Origin: Sediminimonas sp.
GTDB lineage: Bacteria; Pseudomonadota; Alphaproteobacteria; Rhodobacterales; Rhodobacteraceae
Reading direction: 5' to 3'
Assembly: GCF_024637375.1 (NCBI RefSeq)
Contig: NZ_JAGXFK010000021.1
Span: 17,528-81,527, forward strand
Length of the DNA stretch: 64,000 nucleotides
In this document: in pieces, positions 54,584 to 62,383 of the stretch
Position numbering within the stretch: position 1 is the stretch's first letter
How the letters are laid out: each line of letters opens with the position of its first letter
Position numbers and translations under genes: made by a program
The notes under the pieces: generated by a model
Database searches by the model: none
The model's input: the letters and a program-made list of their open reading frames with translations, nothing else
What the model was told of the DNA's origin: nothing

Positions 54584-55135
54584 TCACTCGCATACGCTGA
54601 CAAGGGTCTCGTATTGCTGGGTAATCCAGCCCAGAACCTGCTGGGGTTCGCGGTTCTCGATCTGGGTGGTCATGCGCCCGAATACCTGTGCCGAGCGACT
54701 GTCGTCGATCATTGCCACCTCTTGTCCGGTCATGATCGTGTCGTAGACGAAAAACGCCACCGCGATCAGCAAGATACCGCGCAGCACGCCGAACAGGAAC
54801 CCCGCCCCCTGGTCGAGCCCGCCGATGGCCGAGCGGTGCACCACCGACGAGAACAGCGGCGTGAAAAGTGCCGCGATGACCAGCGCCACGGCGAAGACCG
54901 CGGCAAAGGCGGCGATGACCGACAATTCGCAACTGTCGCCGAGGATCGTGCCCACCACCGGGATTTCCTCGACCAGCGGTTGCACCTTCGGGGCAAAGGT
55001 AAAGCCCACGATCGCGGCCACAACCCAGCCGACGATGGCCAGCGTCTCGCGCACGATGCCCCGCGCATAAGCCAGAACCGCCGATAACAGGATCAGCAGT
55101 GCCACGACACCGTCGATGATGGTAAATCCGTCCAT
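54584..55135 (-). CDS. cvpA: CvpA family membrane protein
   Basis: 183 residues with four membrane segments (about 5-20, 29-47, 65-90, 103-123), as in the CvpA (colicin V production) family. The N-terminal FTIIDGVVALLILLSAVLAYARG motif is characteristic. It is commonly found upstream of purF, as here (150-bp gap, same strand). Role: poorly defined inner membrane protein linked to envelope stress and to purF expression in E. coli. Confidence 0.92.
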   Translation of the reverse strand: MDGFTIIDGVVALLILLSAVLAYARGIVRETLAIVGWVVAAIVGFTFAPKVQPLVEEIPVVGTILGDSCELSVIAAFAAVFAVALVIAALFTPLFSSVVHRSAIGGLDQGAGFLFGVLRGILLIAVAFFVYDTIMTGQEVAMIDDSRSAQVFGRMTTQIENREPQQVLGWITQQYETLVSVCE

Positions 55136-55164
55136 CTGCCCTCATATCCCCGCTTGCCGGGCGC

Positions 55165-56529
55165 TCAACCGGCGCCGAAAACCTCGCCAACGAATGCCGT
55201 CAGATCGCCCATCCGGGTGAGCTCCAACCCGCCGGTCCCGCCCGGCTTGCCGCCCACGGGCATGATTGCCTTGGTGAAACCAAGTTTTTGCGCCTCTTTC
55301 AACCTGTTTTCGCTCTGCCCCACCGGGCGCAGCGCGCCCGACAGGCTGATTTCGCCGAACACCACCGTTTCGGCAGGCAGCGCCACGTCCTCGCGCGCGC
55401 TCAGCAGCGCCGCGGCCACGGCCAGGTCGGCGGCCGGTTCGCTGACCTTCATGCCGCCGGCGACGTTGAGATAGACATCCAGCCCGGCAAACGGGATGCC
55501 GCAGCGCGCCTCAAGCACGGCCAGGATCATCGCCAGCCTCCCGCCGTCCCAACCCACGACCGTGCGCCGCGGCTGCGACAGCGACGAGGGCGCGACCAGG
55601 GCCTGGAACTCCACCAGCAGCGGGCGCGTGCCCTCGATTCCCGAAAAGACGACCGAGCCGGGCGCCGGCTCGCCGCGCTCAGACAGGAACAGCGCCGAGG
55701 GGTTGGTGACCTCCAACAGCCCGGCGCCGGTCATCTCGAACACGCCGATCTCGTCGGCGGGGCCGAAGCGGTTCTTGACGCTGCGCAGGATGCGGAACTG
55801 GTGGCCGCGCTCGCCCTCGAAATAGAGCACGCAATCGACCATGTGCTCGACCACGCGCGGGCCCGCGATCTGGCCTTCCTTGGTGACATGGCCCACCAGC
55901 ACCACCGACATGTCGTGGCACTTGGCGAAACTGGTCAGTTCGTGCGCGGCGGCACGTACCTGTGCCACGCTGCCCGGCGCGCTTTCGACATTGTCGGCCC
56001 ACATCGTCTGGATCGAGTCGATGACGACAAGCTGCGGTTTTTCCTCTTCCAGCGTGGTGAGGATGTTGCGCAGGTTGGTCTCGGCCGCCAGCTTGACCGG
56101 CGCGTCTGTCAGGGAAAGCCGCTGCGCGCGCATTCGCACCTGGGCGCTGGCCTCTTCGCCCGAGACGTAAAGCGTTTTCAGCCCGGCTCGCGCAAAGTGC
56201 GCCGCGCCCTGTAACAGCAGCGTCGACTTGCCGATGCCCGGATCACCCCCCACCAGCACCGCCGATGACGGCACCAGCCCGCCGCCCAGCACGCGGTCAA
56301 GCTCGTCCAGCCCCGAACGGGTGCGCGGCGGCGGCACCTCCTGCGTGGCCAGGTCGGTCAGCGCCACGGCGCGCCCGCGCCGCGCCCCGAGCGCTTTTGA
56401 GGGCGGCCCAGCCGATAGCGGCTTTTCCTCGACGATGGTGTTCCAGGCCCCGCAGGCATCGCACTGCCCGGCCCATTTCGTCGTCGCGGCGCCGCAGGCC
56501 GTGCAGGTGAAGCTCTTGGGTCTTGCCAT
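55165..56529 (-). CDS. radA: DNA repair protein RadA
   Basis: 454 residues. An N-terminal C4 zinc finger (Cys9, 12, 23, 26), a RecA-like ATPase domain with Walker A GGDPGIGKST, the RadA-specific KNRFG motif, and a C-terminal Lon-like P-domain. RadA extends D-loops in recombination by branch migration. The start MARPKSFTC is clear. A gene for a small membrane protein ends 55 bp upstream on the same strand; cvpA follows 29 bp downstream. Confidence 0.97.
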   Translation of the reverse strand: MARPKSFTCTACGAATTKWAGQCDACGAWNTIVEEKPLSAGPPSKALGARRGRAVALTDLATQEVPPPRTRSGLDELDRVLGGGLVPSSAVLVGGDPGIGKSTLLLQGAAHFARAGLKTLYVSGEEASAQVRMRAQRLSLTDAPVKLAAETNLRNILTTLEEEKPQLVVIDSIQTMWADNVESAPGSVAQVRAAAHELTSFAKCHDMSVVLVGHVTKEGQIAGPRVVEHMVDCVLYFEGERGHQFRILRSVKNRFGPADEIGVFEMTGAGLLEVTNPSALFLSERGEPAPGSVVFSGIEGTRPLLVEFQALVAPSSLSQPRRTVVGWDGGRLAMILAVLEARCGIPFAGLDVYLNVAGGMKVSEPAADLAVAAALLSAREDVALPAETVVFGEISLSGALRPVGQSENRLKEAQKLGFTKAIMPVGGKPGGTGGLELTRMGDLTAFVGEVFGAG

Positions 56530-56584
56530 GGCGCCGTTCTGCCCGACCGCGCGCGAGGGCGCAAGCACGCAGGTGGCACCGCGC

Positions 56585-56968
56585 TCAATGGGCCACCGCC
56601 CACAGGCCCAGCAGCACCAGAACCAGCACGCCGTTGAGCGCATCAACGAGCCGCCAGCGCGCGCCGCGCGGCACCGCCGACAGGCCCAGCAGGGCCGACG
56701 CCACAAGCGGCAGCGCCATGCCGCCGCCAAGCCCCACGATGCGATCTGCGATCTGCGCCACCGGCCCGGTGTAGTGCCTCGTCAGCGGCGGGCCAAAGCG
56801 TGCCGCGACCCCCGTCAGCGCCACCGCCGCCGCCATTGCCGCGAGGCCGCGCACCCACGCCCCGCGCCCCGCCGCGACCCGCAGCACCGCCAGCGCCATC
56901 ACCAGCGGCAGGTAGGTGTAGGCCTTGAGCGCGATGAACAACAAGAAAACAGGGCCGGGCTCGAACAT
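56585..56968 (-). CDS. Small hydrophobic membrane protein, unknown function
   Basis: 127 residues with four predicted membrane segments. No family is recognised. Features include MFEPGPVFLLFIALKAYTYL at the N-terminus and the VALTGVAARFGPPLTRHYTG loop. It lies 1 bp downstream of mlaF on the same strand and so is probably in the same transcript, occupying the position where an MlaD-type protein would often be found, but it shows no MCE-like sequence. Confidence 0.65.
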   Translation of the reverse strand: MFEPGPVFLLFIALKAYTYLPLVMALAVLRVAAGRGAWVRGLAAMAAAVALTGVAARFGPPLTRHYTGPVAQIADRIVGLGGGMALPLVASALLGLSAVPRGARWRLVDALNGVLVLVLLGLWAVAH

Positions 56969-56969
56969 C

Positions 56970-57716
56970 TCAACGCACCGCCTCGATCGGGCCCTCGGCG
57001 CGGCCGTGGATGAACTGATCGAGGTAAGGGTCGCCCGAGTCGTCGAGCCGCGACACAGGCCCCGTCCACTGGATCACCCCGTCATGCAGCATCGCTACCT
57101 TGTCGGCGATGGCGCGCACGCTGGTCATGTCGTGGGTGATCGCCATCGCGGTGGCGCCCATTTCGACCACGATCTCGCGGATCAGTTCGTTGATGACACC
57201 CGACATGATCGGGTCGAGGCCCGTGGTCGGTTCGTCGAAGAATATGATCTCGGGGTCGGCGGCAATGGCGCGGGCCAGGCCGACGCGCTTTTGCATGCCC
57301 CCCGACAGCTCGGCGGGGAACATATCGGCCTGTTCCGGTTTCAGCCCGACGCGGCGCAGCTTTTCGATGGCGATCTCGCGCGCCTCGTCCTTGGGGCGCT
57401 TGAGGCTGCCGCGCAGCAGCCGGAATGCCACGTTCTGCCACACCGGCAGGCTGTCGAACAGCGCACCGCCTTGGAACAGCATGCCGAAGCGCGCCAGGAA
57501 CGCGTCGCGGTCGCCGGCGGCCACGTCGCGGCCATCGACCTCGATGGTGCCGCTGTCGGGCTCCACCAGGCCAAGGATGCATTTCAGCGCCACCGACTTG
57601 CCGGTGCCCGAGCCGCCGATGATCACCATGCTTTCACCCCTGGGCACGTCCAGCGTCAGCCCGCGCAGCACGCGGTTGTTGCCGAAAGCCTTGTGAACGT
57701 CCCTGAGCGCGATCAT
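56970..57716 (-). CDS. Lipid-transport ABC ATPase MlaF-like
   Basis: 248 residues. Walker A GGSGTGKS at 34-41, signature LSGGMQKR, Walker B IIFFDEPTTGLDP, and a switch His in THDMTS. The MlaF/Mkl class is recognised from GMLFQGGALFDSLPVWQN and the MQKR signature. With MlaE-like permease it powers phospholipid movement between the membranes. It overlaps mlaE by 4 bp (57713-57716). Confidence 0.93.
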   Translation of the reverse strand: MIALRDVHKAFGNNRVLRGLTLDVPRGESMVIIGGSGTGKSVALKCILGLVEPDSGTIEVDGRDVAAGDRDAFLARFGMLFQGGALFDSLPVWQNVAFRLLRGSLKRPKDEAREIAIEKLRRVGLKPEQADMFPAELSGGMQKRVGLARAIAADPEIIFFDEPTTGLDPIMSGVINELIREIVVEMGATAMAITHDMTSVRAIADKVAMLHDGVIQWTGPVSRLDDSGDPYLDQFIHGRAEGPIEAVR

Positions 57717-58495
57717 GCCGAGAAAAACAGCTCCGTCAGAAGGTAGTTGGCCGCCAGGATCAGGATCGAGGCCGACACCACCGCCGATTTGGTGGCCCGC
57801 CCCACGCCCTGCGCGCCGCGGCCCGAATGCATGCCGTGAAAGCAGCCCATCACGGCGACGATGAAGCCGAACGCGGCGCCCTTGATGAGGCCCGACACGA
57901 CATCCCAGCTTTCGAGAAAATCCACCGTGTTGTGCAGGTAGGTGCCGGGGTTGAACTCCAGCCGCGTGACGCCGACCATGTAGCCGCCCATGATGCCGAT
58001 GGCGTCGCCCACCCCCACCAGCACCGGCACCGCCAGCGTCGCCGCCAGCACCCGCGGCGCGGTGAGATATTTCATCGGGTGGGTCGACAGGGTGACCAGC
58101 GCGTCGATCTGCTCGGTCACCTTCATGGTGCCGATCTCGGCGGCGATGCTTGAGGCCACCCGTGCCGCCACCATCAGCCCGCCCAGCACCGGGCCCAACT
58201 CGCGCACCATGCCGATGGCGACGATCGAGGGCACCACCGCTTCGGCGTTGAACCGCGAGCCGCCGGCGTAGATCTGCAGCGCCAGCGCGCCGCCGGTGAA
58301 CAGCGCCGTCAGCCCCACCACGGGCAGCGACAGCCACCCGATCTGCACCAGGGCATGGCCGAATTCACGCCAGTAAAAGGGCGGCCGCACCAGGTGGCTG
58401 ACGGTTTCGGCCGCGAACAGCGCGATGCGCCCGAGCAGCGCCAGCGCGCCCAGAACCGGCCGGCCAAGCGCGGCAAACGCGGCGGTCGCGCTCAT
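57713..58495 (-). CDS. Lipid-transport ABC permease MlaE-like
   Basis: 260 residues with five or six hydrophobic segments. The MlaE (Ttg2B, YrbE) pattern is clear: [24 protein letters not shown] segment, [39 protein letters not shown] and the central [12 protein letters not shown]. The long open frame upstream is antisense noise. The start at 58495 overlaps alr by 4 bp (58492-58495), and its stop overlaps mlaF by 4 bp, giving a coupled alr-mlaE-mlaF unit. Confidence 0.93.
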   Translation of the reverse strand: MSATAAFAALGRPVLGALALLGRIALFAAETVSHLVRPPFYWREFGHALVQIGWLSLPVVGLTALFTGGALALQIYAGGSRFNAEAVVPSIVAIGMVRELGPVLGGLMVAARVASSIAAEIGTMKVTEQIDALVTLSTHPMKYLTAPRVLAATLAVPVLVGVGDAIGIMGGYMVGVTRLEFNPGTYLHNTVDFLESWDVVSGLIKGAAFGFIVAVMGCFHGMHSGRGAQGVGRATKSAVVSASILILAANYLLTELFFSA

Positions 58496-59535
58496 GCCCC
58501 GTGCAGGCGCCGCGTGTAACGCCCCCCCAGCGAGGTGAGAACCTCGTAGCCGATGGTGTCGATCATTGCCGCCAGGTCGTCGACGCCCTGTTGCTGCCCC
58601 AGCACGTCCAGTGCCGGCGGATCCTCGGGCAGGTCGGTGATGTCGACGCCGATCAGGTCCATGGAAATGCGCCCGCGCACCGGGCAGGCGGTGTGGCCCG
58701 CGTAAAGCGACAGACGCGGCCCCAGCAGGCGCATGACGCCGTCGCCATACCCCGCCGCCACGGTGGCGATGCGGCTGTCGCGCGGCGCGCTCCAGGTGTT
58801 GCCGTAGCCCACCGTTTCGCCCGCCGCGACCCAGCGGGTCTGGATCACCGGCAGCGACAGGTAGGCGACGGGTTGCGCCTGTGCGAAGGGCAGCCCGCCG
58901 TAAAGCCCGATACCGGGGCGGGTGAGGTCGAAGTGGTACTCCGGGCCCATCAACACCCCTCCCGTGGACGCCAGCGAGCGCGGCACCGCCATTCCTGCGG
59001 TCATCTCGGTGAAGGTGCGCAATTGCTGCGCGTTCATCGGGTGGTCGGGGGTGTCGGCGCAGGCCAGGTGCGACATGATCAGCGTCGGACCCTGCTGTTG
59101 GGCGATGTCGCGCAGGGCCGCCCATTCGGCGGGCTCCATCCCCAGCCGGTTCATACCGGTGTCGAGCTGGACGCCGAACGGCGCGCCGGGCAGGGCCTCT
59201 ACATGGCGCAGCATCTGGTCGATCGAGTTGATCATCGGGACCAGTTCAAGGTCGGTGATCATCTCGGTATCGCCGGCCATGTGGCCGGAAAAGACGTTGA
59301 TCTCGGGCCCCGGCCCAAGCGCCTGCCGGATGGCGGCGCCTTCCTCGGCGATGGCGACGAAGAACCGCCGCGCGCCTGCCCGCGCCAGTGCGCGCGCCAC
59401 TTGCGCCGCGCCCAGGCCGTAGCCATCGGCCTTGACCACCGCCGCCGTTTCGACATGCGGAGCGGTGCGCGCGTCGAGCGCGCGCCAGTTCTCGACAAGC
59501 GCTTCGAGGTCTATTGTCAGAACACCACTGGCCAT
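58492..59535 (-). CDS. alr: Alanine racemase
   Basis: 347 residues. PLP enzyme that converts L- to D-alanine for peptidoglycan. The PLP lysine is Lys35 in [11 protein letters not shown]. The second catalytic Tyr is in ETVGYGNTW near the centre and the C-terminal [13 protein letters not shown] motif is intact. Translationally coupled to the downstream mlaE, so cell wall and outer-membrane lipid functions are in one transcript. dnaB ends 119 bp upstream. Confidence 0.96.
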   Translation of the reverse strand: MASGVLTIDLEALVENWRALDARTAPHVETAAVVKADGYGLGAAQVARALARAGARRFFVAIAEEGAAIRQALGPGPEINVFSGHMAGDTEMITDLELVPMINSIDQMLRHVEALPGAPFGVQLDTGMNRLGMEPAEWAALRDIAQQQGPTLIMSHLACADTPDHPMNAQQLRTFTEMTAGMAVPRSLASTGGVLMGPEYHFDLTRPGIGLYGGLPFAQAQPVAYLSLPVIQTRWVAAGETVGYGNTWSAPRDSRIATVAAGYGDGVMRLLGPRLSLYAGHTACPVRGRISMDLIGVDITDLPEDPPALDVLGQQQGVDDLAAMIDTIGYEVLTSLGGRYTRRLHGA

Positions 59536-59654
59536 GGCGGTTTCTTGACAGGGTTGTGCCCAAGGTCAAGGGCAAACACGGGCGGCGGCACACGCGTCCC
59601 GCTTCATCTTGCCAAGGACACTCAAGAATCCGGCGCCGCAGGCGCGCCGTGGCT

Positions 59655-61151
59655 TCAGAATCCTTGTCCGCCGCCGTCCTGCTGCCACGGTTTTACCAGG
59701 TTGCCGAAGCGGGTGAAGCGCCCTTCGAAGCTGAGCTCGACATGGCCGATGGGGCCGTGGCGCTGCTTGCCGATGATCACCTCGGCGCGCCCGTGCAGCC
59801 GCTCCATCTCCTCGGTCCACTTGGCCGTCGCTTCGAGGTCGTGGTCGCCGGGTTTCTCGCGTTCCTTGTAGTATTCCTCGCGGAACACGAACATCACCAC
59901 GTCGGCATCCTGCTCGATCGAGCCGGATTCGCGCAGGTCCGACAGTTGCGGGCGCTTGTCCTCGCGCGCCTCGACCTGGCGCGAGAGCTGCGACAGCGCG
60001 ATCACGGGGATATCCAGTTCCTTGGCGATGGCCTTCAGTCCCATGGATATCTCGGAAATCTCGTTGACGCGGTTTTCGCCTCTCCCGGTGCCGCGCACCA
60101 GTTGCAGGTAGTCCACGATCAGAACGTCCAGCCCATGGGTGCGTTTCAGCCGCCGGGCGCGCGCGGCAAGCTGACTGATCGGCAGCGCCGGGGTATCGTC
60201 GATGAACAGAGGGCACGCCTCGAGCGCCTTGGCGGCGTCGACGAAGCGGCGGAATTCGGTTTCGGTCATGTCACCGCGGCGGATCTGCTCGCTGGGGACT
60301 TCGGCCGCCTCCGACAGGATCCGGGCAGCCAGTTGTTCGGCGCTCATCTCCAGGCTGAAGAAGCCCACGACGCCGCCCTGGACCGTGCCCTCGGTGCCAT
60401 CGGGCAGGGTGCCGCGCTTGTAGGCCTTGGCGATGTTGAAGGCGATGTTGGTGGCCAGCGATGTCTTGCCCATCGACGGCCGCCCGGCAAGGATCAGCAG
60501 GTCGGATCGGTGCAGCCCGCCCAGCTTGCGGTCCATGTCGACCAGCCCGGTCGACACCCCCGCCAGCCCGCCGTCGCGCTGATAGGCGGCATTGGCCACG
60601 TTGACCGCGTCTGTCACCGCCTTGAGGAAAGACTGGAAACCGCTTTCGGACTGGCCCTGTTCGGCCAGCTTGTAGAGCGCCTGCTCGGCCTCGACGATCT
60701 GCTCGCGCGGTTCATTGTCGACCTCGACCTTGGCGGCCTTGGCAGCGATGTCGCGGCCCAGCCCGATCAGTTCGCGCCGCACCGCCAGGTCGTAGATCAT
60801 CTGCGCGTAGTCGCGTACCGCGTAGGCGCTGATCGCGGCGCCCGCCAGCCGCACCAGGTAGGCCGGGCCGCCCAGCTCCTTGAGGCCCTCGTCATCCTCG
60901 AAAAAGGCCTTGAGCGTCACCGGCGAGGCAAGGTTGTTCTTGGCGATGCGTGCCGATGCGGTCTCGAATATGCGGGCGTGCACGGGGTCGTAGAAATGCT
61001 GCGGCCCGATGATGCTGGCGACCCGGTCGTATAGGTCGTTGTTGGTCAGGATGGCGCCCAGAAGCTGCTGCTCCGCCTCGATCGAATGCGGCATCGTTTC
61101 GGCGTCTTCGATCTGCGCGCCGGTCGGGTTGAATGCTGCGATCTCGTTCAT
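59655..61151 (-). CDS. dnaB: Replicative DNA helicase DnaB
   Basis: 498 residues. Hexameric helicase at the replication fork. N-terminal domain starts MPHSIEAEQQLLGAIL; C-terminal RecA-like ATPase with Walker A GRPSMGKTS, the DVLIVDYLQLV Walker B region and the SRQVEAREDKRPQLSDLRESG arginine-finger region. ATG at 61149-61151 is chosen because the longer open frame has no DnaB-like sequence upstream. Same strand as pyrE upstream and alr downstream. Confidence 0.97.
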   Translation of the reverse strand: MNEIAAFNPTGAQIEDAETMPHSIEAEQQLLGAILTNNDLYDRVASIIGPQHFYDPVHARIFETASARIAKNNLASPVTLKAFFEDDEGLKELGGPAYLVRLAGAAISAYAVRDYAQMIYDLAVRRELIGLGRDIAAKAAKVEVDNEPREQIVEAEQALYKLAEQGQSESGFQSFLKAVTDAVNVANAAYQRDGGLAGVSTGLVDMDRKLGGLHRSDLLILAGRPSMGKTSLATNIAFNIAKAYKRGTLPDGTEGTVQGGVVGFFSLEMSAEQLAARILSEAAEVPSEQIRRGDMTETEFRRFVDAAKALEACPLFIDDTPALPISQLAARARRLKRTHGLDVLIVDYLQLVRGTGRGENRVNEISEISMGLKAIAKELDIPVIALSQLSRQVEAREDKRPQLSDLRESGSIEQDADVVMFVFREEYYKEREKPGDHDLEATAKWTEEMERLHGRAEVIIGKQRHGPIGHVELSFEGRFTRFGNLVKPWQQDGGGQGF

Positions 61152-61347
61152 GTGCTGTCCGGTTCCGGCCCCGTGATTGCCCCGATGACGCCGCGACGGG
61201 CACGCGCGGCGGTGGCGCTGGTGATAACCAAAGACGCCCGGCGGGGGCAACTTGTATGTTTGCGGGGACAAGCTGTGGATATCCCGGCCCATACACAGTG
61301 TAGCACGAGTATCGACGGGCGGGCCAACATCTTGTGGCGGGTAGGGG

Positions 61348-62022
61348 CTAGCGCCGCGCCGCCTGCCAGCCGCGCGGATCGTCGAGGAAGGCCGCGACCC
61401 CCTCCAGCGTGGCGTCGTCGAAGGCGCCCTGCGCGCGCGCCTCGGCCAGCACGTCGCGCCAGGTGCAAAGCGCATGCAGGCGCACACCGTGATCGCCCAG
61501 CGTCTTTTCCGTCTCCGGGAAGATGCCGTAGCTGAAGACCACCGCGGTATGGGCGCAAGTCGCGCCGGTCGCGCGGATCGCGTCGACGAAGCTGAGCTTG
61601 CTGCCGCCATCGGTGGTCAGGTCCTCGACCAGCAGCACCCTCTGGCCCTCGTGCATCGCGCCCTCGATGCGGGCATTGCGGCCGTATCCCTTGGGCTTCT
61701 TGCGCACGTAGGTCATGGGCAGGGCCATCCGTTCGGCCACCAGCGCGGCAAAGGGGATGCCCGCCGTCTCGCCGCCGGCGATGGTGTCGAACGCCTCGAA
61801 TCCGGCCTCGCGCATCACCGTGACGGCCAGGAAATCCATCGCCGTGGCCCGGATGCGCGGAAACGATATCAGCTTGCGACAGTCGATATAGGTCGGGCTG
61901 GGCAGGCCCGAGGCCAGCGTGAACGGCTCGGCCACGTTGAAATGCACCGCCTCGATCTCCAGCAGCATCCGCGCGGTCAGGCGGGCGATTTCTTCCTTGG
62001 CGGGGTAGGCGGTCGGGATCAT
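61348..62022 (-). CDS. pyrE: Orotate phosphoribosyltransferase
   Basis: 224 residues. Converts orotate and PRPP to OMP in pyrimidine synthesis. The PRPP-binding motif [13 protein letters not shown] is intact, with [18 protein letters not shown] and [17 protein letters not shown] upstream. ATG at 62022 begins [15 protein letters not shown]. It is divergent from the truncated tRNA gene. Confidence 0.96.
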   Translation of the reverse strand: MIPTAYPAKEEIARLTARMLLEIEAVHFNVAEPFTLASGLPSPTYIDCRKLISFPRIRATAMDFLAVTVMREAGFEAFDTIAGGETAGIPFAALVAERMALPMTYVRKKPKGYGRNARIEGAMHEGQRVLLVEDLTTDGGSKLSFVDAIRATGATCAHTAVVFSYGIFPETEKTLGDHGVRLHALCTWRDVLAEARAQGAFDDATLEGVAAFLDDPRGWQAARR

Positions 62023-62226
62023 GTGCGGTGTCCTCAGGGTGTGATCGTGTCGGTGCGCCGCGGGCGACGACGTTCGAAACGAAGGTCTATCCGCGCGCGG
62101 CGGATTCGTCATCCGTTTCTTTTCGCCCCTCTGTTGCCGAACCGCGTTCGTGTGCCCGGTGCGGCAGATCTTGCCACCAAGGCAGGGCAAGGGCAGTGCA
62201 GGAGGCGACGTCGTGAACTTTTCGAC

Positions 62227-62255
62227 TTGTTTTCGGCGATCATGGCCGATAAACG
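62227..62255 (+). promoter_or_regulatory. Possible promoter of the tRNA-Ser gene
   Basis: TTGTTT at 62227-62232 as -35, a 17-bp spacer, and TAAACG at 62250-62255 as -10, ending 7 bp before the tRNA 5' end. The spacing is good but the -10 is weak. Confidence 0.4.
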
Positions 62256-62262
62256 CGACCGC

Positions 62263-62318
62263 GGAGACGTGGCCGAGTGGTCGAAGGCGCTCCCCTGCTA
62301 AGGGAACGCATATTTTGG
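62263..62318 (+). tRNA. Truncated tRNA-Ser(GCU), 5' part only
   Basis: GGAGACG acceptor strand, TGGCCGAGTGG D-arm and CTCCC-CTGCTAA-GGGAA anticodon arm (GCU at 62297-62299; the outer stem pair is C-A) match a class II tRNA-Ser that reads AGC/AGU. After the start of the variable arm (ACGCATATTTTGG) the sequence stops resembling a tRNA: no T-arm and no 3' acceptor strand follow. An IS66-type end, GTAAGCC, begins at 62319. The gene is therefore interrupted; the 3' part presumably lies beyond the element and the window. Confidence 0.8.
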
Positions 62319-62320
62319 GT

Positions 62321-62347
62321 AAGCCGCTGAAATTCAGCGGCTTTTTT
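62321..62347 (+). terminator. Palindromic terminator-like hairpin at the IS left end
   Basis: AAGCCGCTGAA (62321-62331) pairs with TTCAGCGGCTT (62333-62343), with a T-run to 62347. It would end transcription coming from the truncated tRNA gene, and could protect the transposase gene from read-through from outside. Confidence 0.6.
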
Positions 62348-62383
62348 GCTCCCCAGATTTCGGATTCCCAAATCTTGCCGATC

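Noticed and set aside
62150..62383. Transposase frame extended upstream through the tRNA gene
   Set aside because: The extra codons run across tRNA and IS-terminus sequence, so they are open by chance.
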